Below are positions 17,730 to 27,468 of a stretch of 64,000 nt of DNA, in pieces; positions within the stretch are counted from its first letter, which is position 1, and each line of letters starts with the position of its first letter. The notes below the pieces were generated by a model that searched no databases, was not told where the DNA came from, and saw only the letters and a program-made list of their open reading frames with translations. Source of the DNA: Azospirillum agricola (GTDB lineage Bacteria; Pseudomonadota; Alphaproteobacteria; Azospirillales; Azospirillaceae). The stretch is from contig NZ_JAGINM010000002.1 in assembly GCF_017876095.1 (NCBI RefSeq), positions 399,427-463,426 on the forward strand. Direction: 5' to 3'. A program made the translations under genes and the position numbers.

Positions 17730-18689
17730 ATGGCCGCCGGTCTGGCCGCTCCGCTGGTTATCGCCGCCGGTGGCGGTCTGGTCAGCGCGTTCTTCTACCT
17801 GTCGGTCACGTTCGGCGGGTTCGGGACGCTGATCCTGGGCTATCTGGCTCCCCTGCCCCTGTTCCTCGCGGGGCTGTGGCTGGGGACGTCGGCGGTCCTC
17901 CTCGCCGGTCTGGTGGGGGCGGCCGCGGTGATGGCCGGCACGTCGGGCAGCACGCTGGTGTCGCTCGCCTATCTGGTGACCGGAGCCGCTCCGGCCATCC
18001 TGGTGGTGCGGCAGTCGCTGCTGGCGCGGACGTCCGGCGACGGAACCCTGGAATGGTATCCGCCCGGCCGGGTCCTGATGGGCCTGATCGGGATGGGCGT
18101 GGCGGCCATCCTCGCCGCCGTGATCCTGACGTTCGACCAGCCCGGCGGGCTGGAGGGCGTGGTGCGCCGGACGCTGGCCCGCGTGGCCGAGCCTCTGTTC
18201 CGCGCGCAGGGCCAGACGGCCCCGGATCCGGATGAGCTTTGGATGGCGGCCGCCCTGCCGGGGCTGGTGGCGATCTCCTGGGTGACCATGACGATCGTCA
18301 ACGCGGCGCTGGCTCAGGGCGTTTTGATGCGGTTCGGCCGCAACAAGCGCCCGCCCATGCGCCTGGCCGAGCTGGAGCTGCCGCAATGGCTGGTCCCGCT
18401 CTTCCTCGCGGCGGTGCTGGGGGCGAGTCTGCTGCCGGAGGGCTTGGGCTTCCTGGCGGTCAACCTCGCGCTGATCCTGGCGGTGCCGTTCGCCTTTGCC
18501 GGGCTTTCGGTGGTTCATGTGGTGGCCCGAAGCCGGTCGGCGCGCACGCCGATCCTCGTCGGGTTCTACCTCGTGCTGTTTCTCTTCGGGTGGCCGATCC
18601 TGCTTTTGGTCGGCCTGGGCATGATCGAGCAATGGATCGGGCTGCGACGCCGGTTTACCCGCGCCGCCCCCGGTCAGGAGGACGAGTGA
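17730..18689 (+). CDS. DUF2232 family membrane protein
   Basis: The product is a 319-residue integral membrane protein with about eight hydrophobic segments, for example [18 protein letters not shown] and [18 protein letters not shown]. It belongs to the DUF2232/YybS-like family, which in alphaproteobacteria conservedly sits between rpsR and rplI. A role in translation is not established, and the link may only be co-transcription. The TGA overlaps the rplI ATG by one base (TGATG). Confidence 0.9.
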   Translation: MAAGLAAPLVIAAGGGLVSAFFYLSVTFGGFGTLILGYLAPLPLFLAGLWLGTSAVLLAGLVGAAAVMAGTSGSTLVSLAYLVTGAAPAILVVRQSLLARTSGDGTLEWYPPGRVLMGLIGMGVAAILAAVILTFDQPGGLEGVVRRTLARVAEPLFRAQGQTAPDPDELWMAAALPGLVAISWVTMTIVNAALAQGVLMRFGRNKRPPMRLAELELPQWLVPLFLAAVLGASLLPEGLGFLAVNLALILAVPFAFAGLSVVHVVARSRSARTPILVGFYLVLFLFGWPILLLVGLGMIEQWIGLRRRFTRAAPGQEDE

Positions 18690-19249
18690 TGGAAGTTATT
18701 CTGCTGGAGCGGGTCGAAAAGCTCGGCCAGATGGGCCAGGTCGTCAACGTCAAGCCGGGCTTCGCCCGCAACTTTCTGCTGCCGCAGAAGAAGGCCATGC
18801 GCGCCACCAAGGCGAACATGGCGGTCTTCGAGAAGCAGAAGGCCCACCTCGAGGCCGTGAACCTGGAGCGCCGCAAGGACGCCCAGCAGGTCGCGACCAA
18901 GATGGACGGCGTCACGGTCGTCGTGATCCGTCAGGCCGCCGAGACCGGCGTGCTGTACGGCTCCGTCAACAACCGCGACATCGCCGACGCGCTGGACGCG
19001 GCCGGCTACAAGACCGACCGCAAGCAGATCGTGATCGACACCCCGATCAAGACACTCGGCCTGTTCAAGGTCCGTGTCGTCCTGCATCCGGAAGTCACGA
19101 TCAGCGTCACGGTCAACGTCGCCCGCTCGCAGGAAGAGTCGGAGCTTCAGGCCCAGCGCGGTGGCATGGTCACCGCCGCCGACCTGCGCGACGAGGACGA
19201 GGAAGAGACCTACGTCCAGGAAACCGCGACGGAAGACGAAGAGGCCTGA
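18689..19249 (+). CDS. rplI: 50S ribosomal protein L9
   Basis: L9 binds 23S rRNA domain V and helps reading-frame maintenance. The N-terminal domain [19 protein letters not shown] with NFLLPQKKA is joined by the long helix to the C-terminal domain. The 186-residue product is longer than E. coli L9 (149) because of an acidic C-terminal tail ([20 protein letters not shown]), typical of this lineage. It is the last gene of the operon, followed by a strong terminator. Confidence 0.98.
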   Translation: MEVILLERVEKLGQMGQVVNVKPGFARNFLLPQKKAMRATKANMAVFEKQKAHLEAVNLERRKDAQQVATKMDGVTVVVIRQAAETGVLYGSVNNRDIADALDAAGYKTDRKQIVIDTPIKTLGLFKVRVVLHPEVTISVTVNVARSQEESELQAQRGGMVTAADLRDEDEEETYVQETATEDEEA

Positions 19250-19308
19250 TCGCCTGTTCGGCGGCTCCCCGGCGTCAAGCCGGGAAGCCGTGCGTCGCTC
19301 GTCCGAAA

Positions 19309-19341
19309 GCCGCCCATCCCCACCGGGATCGGGCGGTTTTT
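19309..19341 (+). terminator. Rho-independent terminator of the rpsF-rplI operon
   Basis: The arms CCGCCC-A-TCCC and GGGA-TC-GGGCGG around a CACC loop are followed directly by TTTTT (19337-19341). It lies 60 bases after the rplI stop. Confidence 0.85.
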
Positions 19342-19472
19342 CGTGTTCGCGCCCCAACGCATGCCCCAATCCGTACTGACCCGATTGGGTGAGCACGTCT
19401 GACCCATCGGCGGATTGTCGCACCCTTCCGCGCGCGTCATCCTTGTTGAGTATCACGCGCGGGGAGTTCGGC

Positions 19473-20753
19473 ATGCTGCTTGTCCGCCTTCTTGCCGCCG
19501 CCATCGGCGACGGAACACTCGATCTCGTCACCGCCGACGGCCGGCGCCGCCGAATCGGCACCGGGATCCCCGCCGTCACGCTGCGTCTGCACGACCGCCG
19601 GGTCGAGCGCGACCTGCTGCTGAACCCGCGTCTGCGCCTGGGCGAAGCCTACATGGACGGCCGCCTCTCGGTGGAGGGCGGGTCGATCTACGACCTGCTG
19701 GCGCTGCTGATGACCGACAGCAGCGTGCAGGGCGCGCTGGGCCGCGTGCTGGAGACATTGTCGCCCGTGCTGCGGCTTCTCCAGCAGCACAACCCGGCGC
19801 GGCGCTCCCGCCGCAACGTCGAGCATCATTACGACCTGTCGCGCCGGTTCTACGAGCTGTTCCTCGACCGCGACATGCAATACTCCTGCGCCTATTTCCC
19901 CCAGCCCGGCCTGACGCTGGACGAGGCGCAGGAGGCCAAGAAACGCCACATCGCCGCCAAGCTGCTTCTGGTGCCCGGCATGCGGGTGCTCGACATCGGC
20001 TGCGGCTGGGGCGGCATGGCCCTCTATCTGGCGCGCATGACCGGGGCCAGGGTCACCGGCATCACGCTGTCCTCCGAACAGCTCGCCGTAGCCCGCGAGC
20101 GCGCGGCGGCGGCCGGCCTGTCCGACCGTGTCACCTTCGAGCTGCGCGACTACCGCGAGTTGGCGGCGAGCGGGGCCGAGCGCTTCGACCGGATCGTCTC
20201 GGTCGGCATGTTCGAGCATGTCGGCGTGCCGCACTACCGCAGCTTCTTCGACGCGGTGCGGTCGCTGCTGACCGACGAGGGCATCGCCCTGCTCCACGCC
20301 ATCGGCCGGCTCGACGGCCCCGGATCGACCAACCCGTGGATTCGCAAGTACATCTTCCCCGGCGGCTACTCCCCCGCCCTGTCGGAGGTGCTGCCGACCG
20401 TCGAATCCTCCGGCCTGTTCACCACGGACGTTGAGATCCTGCGCCTGCACTACGCGGAGACGCTGCGCCACTGGCGCGGCCGCTTCGACGCCCGCCGCGA
20501 CGAGGCCCGCGCGCTCTACGACGAACGGTTCTGCCGCATGTGGGAGTTCTATCTGGCCGGTGCCGAGCTGAGTTTCCGCACGCAGGGGCACATGGTGTTC
20601 CAGATCCAGCTCGCCCGATCGCTGGGGGCGGTGCCGCTGGTGCGCGACTACATGCTCAACGCCGAGCGCGACCTGGCCCAGGCGGAAGCCCGCGCCGGGG
20701 CATCGGAGCCGGCGGCGGCCCGTGCCGCGCGGTCGGCGGAATCGGCGGCCTGA
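19473..20753 (+). CDS. cfa: Cyclopropane-fatty-acyl-phospholipid synthase
   Basis: The enzyme adds a methylene from S-adenosylmethionine across double bonds of membrane phospholipid acyl chains. It has an N-terminal lipid-binding domain (NPRLRLGEAYMDGRLSVEGG), the family signature HHYDLSRRFYELFLD, the SAM-binding motif LDIGCGWGG at about residue 174 and the C-terminal FEHVGVPHYRSFF region. I chose the ATG at 19473 because GGGGAG lies 6 bases upstream; an earlier in-frame ATG at 19389 lacks a ribosome binding site. The product has 426 residues. Confidence 0.93.
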   Translation: MLLVRLLAAAIGDGTLDLVTADGRRRRIGTGIPAVTLRLHDRRVERDLLLNPRLRLGEAYMDGRLSVEGGSIYDLLALLMTDSSVQGALGRVLETLSPVLRLLQQHNPARRSRRNVEHHYDLSRRFYELFLDRDMQYSCAYFPQPGLTLDEAQEAKKRHIAAKLLLVPGMRVLDIGCGWGGMALYLARMTGARVTGITLSSEQLAVARERAAAAGLSDRVTFELRDYRELAASGAERFDRIVSVGMFEHVGVPHYRSFFDAVRSLLTDEGIALLHAIGRLDGPGSTNPWIRKYIFPGGYSPALSEVLPTVESSGLFTTDVEILRLHYAETLRHWRGRFDARRDEARALYDERFCRMWEFYLAGAELSFRTQGHMVFQIQLARSLGAVPLVRDYMLNAERDLAQAEARAGASEPAAARAARSAESAA

Positions 20754-20982
20754 ACGCGGCCGGACCGGCAAGCTCCTTGCCATGCCCGTGCGACAATGAT
20801 GACCGGCTGTCCGCCGTGCCTTCCTTTCCTGACCGGGGCAGTGCTATATAACCGCGATTCAGTCCGCCCGGGGTATCGGGCGACCGCGCCTGCGGTCGCC
20901 CGGCAACAAGCGCTCGCTGGACAGCGCGCCCGGCATCCAGGAAACGACAACGCCCTTACCCGTTCGGGGAGATCTCGCACCC

Positions 20983-22206
20983 ATGTCCAAGATCAAGGTC
21001 GCCAACCCGGTCGTCGAGCTCGACGGCGACGAGATGACGCGCATCATCTGGCAGTTCATCAAAGACAAGCTGATCCTGCCCTATCTCGACATCGACCTGA
21101 AATACTACGACCTGAGCGTCGAGAACCGCGATGCGACCGACGACAAGGTGACCGTCGAGTCGGCCAACGCGATCAAGAAGTATGGCGTCGGCGTCAAGTG
21201 CGCGACCATCACCCCGGACGAGGCGCGGGTGACGGAGTTCAACCTCAAGAAGATGTGGAAGTCGCCGAACGGCACCATCCGCAACATCCTGGGCGGCACC
21301 GTGTTCCGCGAGCCGATCGTCTGCTCCAACGTTCCGCGCTACGTGCCGGGCTGGACCAAGCCGATCATCATCGGCCGCCACGCCTTCGGCGACCAGTACA
21401 AGGCGACCGATTTCGTCGTTCCCGGCGCGGGCAAGCTGACCATCAAGTGGGAAGCGGCCGAGGGCGGCGAGAAGATCGAGCACGAGGTCTACGACTTCCC
21501 CGGCGCCGGCGTGGCGATGGGCATGTACAACCTCGACGAGTCGATCGAGGGCTTCGCCCATTCCAGCTTCATGTATGGCCTGGAACGCGGCTACTCGGTC
21601 TATCTGTCGACGAAGAACACGATCTTGAAGGCCTATGACGGCCGCTTCAAGGACATCTTCCAGAAGATCTTCGACGAGACCTACGCCGAGCAGTTCAAGG
21701 CCAAGGGCATCGTCTATGAGCACCGCCTGATCGACGACATGGTCGCCTCGGCCCTGAAGTGGGAAGGCGGCTTCGTCTGGGCCTGCAAGAACTACGACGG
21801 CGACGTGGAGTCGGACGTGGTGGCGCAGGGCTTCGGCTCGCTCGGCCTGATGACCTCGGTGCTGGTGACTCCGGACGGCAAGACCGTCGAGGCCGAGGCC
21901 GCCCACGGCACGGTGACCCGCCACTACCGCGAGCACCAGAAGGGCAAGGAGACCTCGACCAACCCGATCGCCTCGATCTACGCCTGGACCCAGGGTCTGG
22001 CCTACCGCGGCAAGTTCGACAACACCCCGGACGTCGTGAAGTTCGCCGAGACGCTGGAGCGTGTCTGCGTCGAGACCGTCGAGTCCGGCTACATGACCAA
22101 GGATCTGGCGATCCTCATCGGTCCGCAGCAGCCGTGGCTGACCACCAAGCAGTTCCTCGACAAGCTGTCGGACAATCTCGAGAAGAAGATGGCCGCCTGG
22201 AGCTGA
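20983..22206 (+). CDS. icd: NADP-dependent isocitrate dehydrogenase (dimeric type)
   Basis: The enzyme oxidatively decarboxylates isocitrate to 2-oxoglutarate in the TCA cycle. The 407-residue sequence ([46 protein letters not shown]) is the eukaryote-like type II IDH found in alphaproteobacteria rather than the E. coli type. A TATATA element lies at about 20845-20850 upstream. A strong terminator follows. Confidence 0.97.
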   Translation: MSKIKVANPVVELDGDEMTRIIWQFIKDKLILPYLDIDLKYYDLSVENRDATDDKVTVESANAIKKYGVGVKCATITPDEARVTEFNLKKMWKSPNGTIRNILGGTVFREPIVCSNVPRYVPGWTKPIIIGRHAFGDQYKATDFVVPGAGKLTIKWEAAEGGEKIEHEVYDFPGAGVAMGMYNLDESIEGFAHSSFMYGLERGYSVYLSTKNTILKAYDGRFKDIFQKIFDETYAEQFKAKGIVYEHRLIDDMVASALKWEGGFVWACKNYDGDVESDVVAQGFGSLGLMTSVLVTPDGKTVEAEAAHGTVTRHYREHQKGKETSTNPIASIYAWTQGLAYRGKFDNTPDVVKFAETLERVCVETVESGYMTKDLAILIGPQQPWLTTKQFLDKLSDNLEKKMAAWS

Positions 22207-22296
22207 TCCCTGGAGCGGGGCTCCGGATTCGGAGCCCGATCTTGGGGTGCGACGCCGCGTCCGGGTCAAACCGGACGCCGGCTCGGCTAGGGTTCG

Positions 22297-22325
22297 AGCG
22301 GGAAGCTTCGGCTTCCCGCTTTTTT
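22297..22325 (+). terminator. Rho-independent terminator of icd
   Basis: A perfect 10-bp stem, AGCGGGAAGC (22297-22306) and GCTTCCCGCT (22311-22320), is closed by a TTCG tetraloop and followed by five further T residues. It is 90 bases past the icd stop. Confidence 0.92.
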
Positions 22326-22387
22326 CTTGCCCGCCACGGCCCCCGAGGCCGGGCCAGGATTTTCCACCCCAGGAAGGAACGCGCCCC

Positions 22388-22768
22388 ATGTCCACCGATC
22401 TGTTCCGCGTCGCTGTCATCGGCGCCGGCGAGACCGGCACCCCCCTGCTGCACAAGCTGCTGGACGCCCCGTTCGTCGAGCTTCTGGGCGTTGCCGACCT
22501 CGACCGCGAGGCGCCGGGCGTCACGCTGGCCCGCGAGCGCGGCGTTCCGACCACCACCGACTTCATGGAACTGGCCCGGCTGGGCGAGCGGTTGGATGTG
22601 CTGATCGACGTCACCGGCGTGCCGGCCGTGCGCGAGGCCCTGCGCCGCGAGATGCAGGAGAGCGGCAACCACCACACGCTGATCGTGCATGAGGTGGTCG
22701 TGCAGCTTCTGCTGTCTCTGCTGTCCGGCAAGCTGGTGCGGTTGAAGCACGGCGCGCAGGACTACTGA
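22388..22768 (+). CDS. Small NAD(P)-binding Rossmann protein
   Basis: The 126-residue product begins VAVIGAGETGTPLLHKLL, a dinucleotide-binding motif of the homoserine dehydrogenase/oxidoreductase type, followed by LLGVADLDREAPG and VLIDVTGVPAVREAL. It then ends where a catalytic domain would begin, so it is only the nucleotide-binding half. It is not obviously truncated: a good start follows the icd terminator and it has a clean stop. It could be a redox-sensing or regulatory protein. The exact function is unknown to me. Confidence 0.72.
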   Translation: MSTDLFRVAVIGAGETGTPLLHKLLDAPFVELLGVADLDREAPGVTLARERGVPTTTDFMELARLGERLDVLIDVTGVPAVREALRREMQESGNHHTLIVHEVVVQLLLSLLSGKLVRLKHGAQDY

Positions 22769-22850
22769 GCGCCGCCTCGCCGAAACGGACAGCCCCTCGC
22801 CCCCGGCGGAGAACGGCGGGTTTTCCAGCGGAAGAGCACGAGCCCCCGCC

Positions 22851-25694
22851 CTACTCCGCCGCCTTGCTCCGAACCGTCCGCTTGACCGGAGCCGGGGCGG
22901 GGGTCGCGTCGCCGGCCGGATCGGCCAGGGCGTGCAGCAGGCGCTCCTTGATCTTGGCCAGCTTGGTCTCGTGGGTGACCTTCAGGCCGAAGACGTCCTT
23001 CACATAGAAGACGTCGATGGCCTTCTCGCCGAAGGTCGAGATTTTCGCCGACGAGATCTGGAGCGTCAGGTTCGACAGGGCGCGGGTCAGGTCGTACAGC
23101 AATCCCGGCCGGTCGCGCCCGTTCACCTCGATGACCGTGTGGGTGGTCGAGGCGTTGTTGTCGATCAGCACGCGCGGCGGCACATGGAAAACCCGTGTGC
23201 GGCTGGAGTGCGGGGTCCGGCGCGTCGCCAAATCCTGCAACGGCTTCAACTGGCCGGACAGGACCTTCTCGATCATCACCGACAGCTTGGCCAGCTTGTC
23301 GCGGCTCTCGAAGGCGCCCCCGGCCGCCGCGTCCTGCACCGTGAAGACGTCGAGCGCCATCCCGTTGGTCATGGTGAAGATGCGCGCGTCGACGATGTCC
23401 GCGCCCGAGGCGGCAAAGGCGCCGGCCAGACGGGAGAACAGCCCGTGATGGTCGGTGGCGTAGATCGTCACCTCGGTGATCGCGCGCGCGCGGTCGATGC
23501 GGGTGTCCACCGTCAGGTCGCGGCCGTCGCGTTCGGCCTCGCGCACGATGCGGGCGTGATGGGCCAGCGTCCCGGCGTCGAAGGCCAGCCAGTAGGCGGG
23601 ATAGCCCAGGGACTTGTGCTGCTCGAAGGCCGCGTCGTCGAAATCGGTCAGCTCCAGCCGCAGCCCGGCCTGGGCCGACTGGATGCGGCGCCCGCGCCCC
23701 TCCACCGTCATGCCGCCGGACATCAGCTCCTCGGAGCGGTTGTAGAGCTCGCGCAGCAGCGTGGCCTTCCAGTTGTTCCAGCGCTGCGGTCCGACCGCGC
23801 GGATGTCGGCGACCGTGAGCACCAGCAGCAGCCGCAGCCGCTCGGGCGACTGGACCAGCGCCACGAAGTCGCGGACGGTCTTGTCGTCCTCCAGGTCGCG
23901 CTTGAAGGCGGTGTAGGACATGGCGAGATGCCAGCGCACCAGCCACGCCACCGTCTCCGTTTCCTCGGCCGTCAGGCCGAGGCGCGGGCACAGCTTCTCC
24001 GCCACCCGCGCGCCCAGCACCGAATGGTCGCCGCCGCGCCCCTTGGCGATGTCGTGCAGCAGCACGGCGACGTAGAGCGCCCGCTTCGACACGACCTTGT
24101 GGATGACCTCCGACGACAGGGGCAGCTCGTCGACCAGATCGCCGGCGGCGATCTTGTGCAGGATGCCCAGGGCGAACAGCGTGTGCTCGTCCACCGTGTA
24201 GACGTGGTACATGTCGTACTGCATCTGCGCCACCACCCGGCCGAAGTCGGGGATGAAGCGGGCCATCACCCCGGCCTCGTTCATGCGGCGCAGGGTGATC
24301 TCCGGGTCCTTCGGTCCGGTCAGGATGTCGATGAACAGCCGGTTGGCCTCGGGGTCGGTGCGCAGCTTCGGCCCGATCGCGGTCAACGAGCGGGTGATGG
24401 AGCGCAGTGCCGCCGGGTGGATGTCGATGTCGTTGATCTGCGCGGTGTGGAACAGCCGGATCATGTCGATCGGCTTTTCCTTAAACTGGCGCTCGTCCCG
24501 CGCGTTCAGCCGCTCGCCGTCGACGATGAAGCCGTCGACGTCCTTGCGGCGGGCGACCGAGGCCAGCCGCAGCAGGTTGAACTTGGGCGGGCGCTTCGAT
24601 TCGGCCTCCAGCGCCGCGCAGAAGATGCGCGTCAGGTCGCCGACGTCCTTGGCGACCAGGAAGTAATGCTTCATGAAGCGCTCGACGCCCTTGGTCCCGG
24701 CGTGGTCGGTGTACCCCATGGCGGCGCCGATCGAGGTCTGCACGTCGAAGGTCAGCCGGTCTTCCAGGCGGCCGGTCAGGTAATGCAGGTGGCAGCGCGC
24801 GGTCCACAGGAAGTTCTGCGCCTTGGCGAAGCGCTGCGCCTCCTCCGGCGTCAGCACCTTCTTGCCGACCAGCTCGTCCACCCCCTCGACCCGGTAGAGG
24901 TACTTGGCGATCCAGAACAAGGTCTGGAGATCGCGCAGGCCGCCCTTGCCATCCTTCAGGTTGGGTTCCAGCACATAGCGGCTGTCGCCCATCTTCAGGT
25001 GGCGGTTGTCGCGCTCGGCGAGCTTGGCCTCGACGAACTCCGGGCCGGTGCCGGCGACGACCTCCTTGTCGTAGCGCTTGCGCAGTTCGGCGAACAGCTT
25101 GCCCGGCCCCCACAGATAACGGGATTCCAGGATCGCCGTGCGGATGGTGACGTCGGCCTTGGACTGGCGGATGCAGTCGTCGACGCTGCGCACCGCGTGG
25201 CCGACCTTCAGCCCCAGATCCCACAGGATGTAGAGCATGTATTCGACGACCTGCTCGACGCGCGGCGTGCGCTTGTAGGGCAGCAGGAACAGCAGGTCGA
25301 TGTCGGAGAAGGGCGCCAGCTCGCCGCGCCCGTAGCCGCCGGTCGCCGCGACGTCGAAGACCTCGCCCGAGGTCGGGTTGGCGGTGGGAAAGATGTGCAG
25401 CACGGTGAAGTCGGCCAGCGCGCCGACCAGACGGTCGGCGAGGTAGCAGTTCTCCCGCACGCATTCCTCGCCCGATCCGCCGGCCTCGAAGCGCCGGTGC
25501 ACCTCCTGCCGCCCGTCGGTCAGCGCCTTGCGCAGGCAGGCGAGCAGCGCCGGCCGTAGCTTGTCGCCGGTGCCGAACTCGGCGACCAGCGCCTCGAGCT
25601 CGCCGGCCAGCCTGCGGCGCGAGATGATCGCGCGCTTGTTGGGGATCGTGTTGGGCGGGGCGGAGGGGGGAGGCGCGGCGCGGGTGGACAGCAT
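22851..25694 (-). CDS. glnD: Bifunctional [protein-PII] uridylyltransferase/uridylyl-removing enzyme GlnD
   Basis: GlnD senses glutamine and uridylylates or deuridylylates PII proteins, controlling nitrogen assimilation and, in diazotrophs, nitrogenase. It has a nucleotidyltransferase motif GGYGRGELAPFSDID at about 119-133, an HD domain with LLHDIAKGRGGDHS, and two C-terminal ACT domains (VTIYATDHHGLFSRLAG and EVNGRDRPGLLYDLTRAL). I chose the ATG at 25694 (MLSTRAAPPP), giving 947 residues; the in-frame extension upstream crosses a direct repeat and is poor in family features. It is monocistronic. Confidence 0.96.
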   Translation of the reverse strand: MLSTRAAPPPSAPPNTIPNKRAIISRRRLAGELEALVAEFGTGDKLRPALLACLRKALTDGRQEVHRRFEAGGSGEECVRENCYLADRLVGALADFTVLHIFPTANPTSGEVFDVAATGGYGRGELAPFSDIDLLFLLPYKRTPRVEQVVEYMLYILWDLGLKVGHAVRSVDDCIRQSKADVTIRTAILESRYLWGPGKLFAELRKRYDKEVVAGTGPEFVEAKLAERDNRHLKMGDSRYVLEPNLKDGKGGLRDLQTLFWIAKYLYRVEGVDELVGKKVLTPEEAQRFAKAQNFLWTARCHLHYLTGRLEDRLTFDVQTSIGAAMGYTDHAGTKGVERFMKHYFLVAKDVGDLTRIFCAALEAESKRPPKFNLLRLASVARRKDVDGFIVDGERLNARDERQFKEKPIDMIRLFHTAQINDIDIHPAALRSITRSLTAIGPKLRTDPEANRLFIDILTGPKDPEITLRRMNEAGVMARFIPDFGRVVAQMQYDMYHVYTVDEHTLFALGILHKIAAGDLVDELPLSSEVIHKVVSKRALYVAVLLHDIAKGRGGDHSVLGARVAEKLCPRLGLTAEETETVAWLVRWHLAMSYTAFKRDLEDDKTVRDFVALVQSPERLRLLLVLTVADIRAVGPQRWNNWKATLLRELYNRSEELMSGGMTVEGRGRRIQSAQAGLRLELTDFDDAAFEQHKSLGYPAYWLAFDAGTLAHHARIVREAERDGRDLTVDTRIDRARAITEVTIYATDHHGLFSRLAGAFAASGADIVDARIFTMTNGMALDVFTVQDAAAGGAFESRDKLAKLSVMIEKVLSGQLKPLQDLATRRTPHSSRTRVFHVPPRVLIDNNASTTHTVIEVNGRDRPGLLYDLTRALSNLTLQISSAKISTFGEKAIDVFYVKDVFGLKVTHETKLAKIKERLLHALADPAGDATPAPAPVKRTVRSKAAE

Positions 25695-25798
25695 CGTTGG
25701 GGAGCGACCTTCCAGAACGGCGGCCGGGAAGCGGTCGCCGGAAACGGCGGTGGTCCGGGCTGGACAAACCGTTCGAACTATAACGGCAAACGGCGGTC

Positions 25799-25815
25799 TT
25801 GGCACCTGCTGCCAA
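25799..25815. promoter_or_regulatory. TTGGCA-N5-TGCCAA dyad upstream of glnD
   Basis: A perfect 6-bp dyad with a 5-base spacer lies about 105 bases upstream of the glnD start and 120 bases before the divergent gene at 25937. It has the size of an operator. No regulator is suggested by context. Confidence 0.3.
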
Positions 25816-25822
25816 CCGCAAT

Positions 25823-25871
25823 GCCGCCTCGCGGGCGTGACCGCGCAACGTCGCCTCGCGGGTGTGACCGC
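25823..25871. repeat. 27-bp-period direct repeat
   Basis: Two 22-base copies start at 25823 and 25850 and differ at two positions. The shared core is CGCCTCGCGGG followed by a C or T and GTGACCGC. They lie in the glnD upstream region. Confidence 0.6.
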
Positions 25872-25936
25872 CGTCACTGCGGATCCCCACCCGGCCGCGC
25901 ATGATCCATCCGGAGTCCAGCGGAGGAAAACGGGCG

Positions 25937-26257
25937 ATGATCGGAACGGGGGACATGGCGCGGCGTGAGCTGGCGGCGCTCGGCGACGCGCTGTCGCAGG
26001 CCGAACGCGGCGAGGGCCGTCATTCCCCGGCCACCCTGGCGGCCCGGCTGATGCGGGTGGCGGCCCTGCATCCCAGGGCGATGGACAACAGCCTGTTGTG
26101 GCAGGTGAACGACCTCGTCGCCAGCCGCGACGTTGGCGACCGCTTCAAGCTGGTGGTCGTCCGCATGGGCTGGGCCTCGATCGTCCAGGCGGAGTTCAAG
26201 GCGTGGGGGCTGCGCCCGGTCGATCCGGCGGAGGCCATGCGCGTCCAGGCAGCCTGA
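25937..26257 (+). CDS. Hypothetical protein (106 aa)
   Basis: I do not recognise the family. The start ATG at 25937 is preceded by GGAGGA. The 106-residue soluble product is helical at the N-terminus (MARRELAALGDALSQAERG) and continues with LLWQVNDLVASRDVGDRFKL. It has no membrane segment. It is divergent from glnD and could be transcribed with the small gene at 26404. Confidence 0.65.
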   Translation: MIGTGDMARRELAALGDALSQAERGEGRHSPATLAARLMRVAALHPRAMDNSLLWQVNDLVASRDVGDRFKLVVVRMGWASIVQAEFKAWGLRPVDPAEAMRVQAA

Positions 26258-26403
26258 AGGCGGCAGGAACCGCCCGGCCAATTCTGCCGCCCGGCAGCCC
26301 CTGCTCCCGACAGCTCGTTTCAAGCGGTTGAAAAGAAAGCATCCTTGAGTTTGCATGAAACTTGCGTGGCCGTCTCCCGTCCCATCGGTCGAGAGAAACC
26401 GTC

Positions 26404-26727
26404 ATGCAGATTTCCGGCTATCTGGCCAGCGTCTACGGCCAGTTCCGCTCCGGCTCCACCTCCTCCGTGAAGAACGGCGATGCCACAGGCGCGCCGGAGC
26501 CGACCAAGGTCAGCGCAGCCGACGCCTTCATCAAGGAGGCGCAGAAGACCCCGGCCCAACGCATCCGGGAAGAACTGCTCGCCCGGCACAAGGTGAGCGA
26601 GGAGGATCTGGCCGCCATGGACCCGGAGAAGCGCTCGGCGATCGAAAAGGAGATCGCCGAGGAGCTGAAGCGCCGGCTGGCCGGCAAGGACGCCCAGCGC
26701 GGCGCGGCGGTCGACCTGACCGCCTGA
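26404..26727 (+). CDS. Hypothetical protein (107 aa)
   Basis: The product is a small charged protein of unknown function: MQISGYLASVYGQFRSG, a disordered middle, then KTPAQRIREELLARHKVSEEDLAAM-type helices ending AEELKRRLAG. The Pro-Ala-Gln-Arg-Ile-Arg followed by a Met-Asp-Pro-Glu stretch resembles short conserved alphaproteobacterial proteins seen in flagellar or chemotaxis neighbourhoods, but I cannot name it. The ATG at 26404 follows a GAGAGAAACCG stretch. It is convergent with the gene ending at 26747. Confidence 0.65.
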   Translation: MQISGYLASVYGQFRSGSTSSVKNGDATGAPEPTKVSAADAFIKEAQKTPAQRIREELLARHKVSEEDLAAMDPEKRSAIEKEIAEELKRRLAGKDAQRGAAVDLTA

Positions 26728-26746
26728 CGTGCCGGGCCGGCTTTCC

Positions 26747-27256
26747 TTACGCCTCGCGGGTCGAGAGATGGACGTTGCCGCCGCCCTCGCGCTCCAGGAT
26801 GGCGCTGGCGCGCAGTTCGTCCTCCGGGGCGCCGACCATCACCCACAGGATGACGCCACCGGCCTCCAGCGCGCGGGAGAACTCGTCGGGCTTGGGGTGG
26901 CTGGTCAGCTCGTCCAGGTAATCCTTGATGGCGACCCCGCCCAGCCCAGCGGCGACCAGCGCCGCGAACGCCGCCTCGATGGGGCCGCCGACGATGGCGA
27001 TGAGGCCGGCGGTGGTCAACGGAAAGGCGTATTTCAGCTCGCCCACCAGCCCGGTCAGCGCCTCGTCCTTCGGCTTGGCGGCCTTGGGGTCGGCGGCGTC
27101 GAGCGAGGTGTGGCTCGCCAGCACCGACAGATCGGAGCGGTCGAATCCCGCCTCCAGCAAGGCCGCCACCGCGCGGTCGAATCCGGCGCGGTCGGTGAAG
27201 AGGGCAACGACCTCCCGCACCTCGCGGGCGGCGCTCTGTTCGGTCGTCTGCGTCAT
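26747..27256 (-). CDS. Stress-protein-like hypothetical with small-residue membrane-like segment
   Basis: The product has 169 residues. The N-terminal part (VVALFTDRAGFDRAVAALLEAGFDRSDLSVL) has the beta-alpha-beta pattern of general-stress/YflT-like domains. The middle is a Gly/Ala-rich stretch (TAGLIAIVGGPIEAAFAALV) that may pack as a glycine zipper. The C-terminal part ends with ILWVMVGAPEDE. The ATG at 27256 (MTQTTEQSAAR) is chosen because the upstream frame is low-complexity. It is divergent from mutS. Confidence 0.65.
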   Translation of the reverse strand: MTQTTEQSAAREVREVVALFTDRAGFDRAVAALLEAGFDRSDLSVLASHTSLDAADPKAAKPKDEALTGLVGELKYAFPLTTAGLIAIVGGPIEAAFAALVAAGLGGVAIKDYLDELTSHPKPDEFSRALEAGGVILWVMVGAPEDELRASAILEREGGGNVHLSTREA

Positions 27257-27468
27257 GGTGGACGTCTCCCGGTCGCTTCCGTTCGTTGACGCTCCATTGA
27301 ACGGCTGCGCCACGGCGCCCGTCAATGGCGAGGGTGTCGCAATCCCTGTGGCGGGAGCGCCTCCGGGTTGTTCGACCAGGACATGGCCCGGTATGCATGC
27401 GCCGTGATAGGGTTGCCCCACCCCCGCCGCCCCGCCTTTCCCTCCGATCAAGACGGTTGAACGTTCCC

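Noticed and set aside
22932..25559. An 875-codon plus-strand frame opposite glnD
   Set aside because: The composition is typical of an antisense shadow. The minus-strand gene has clear GlnD motifs across the same span.
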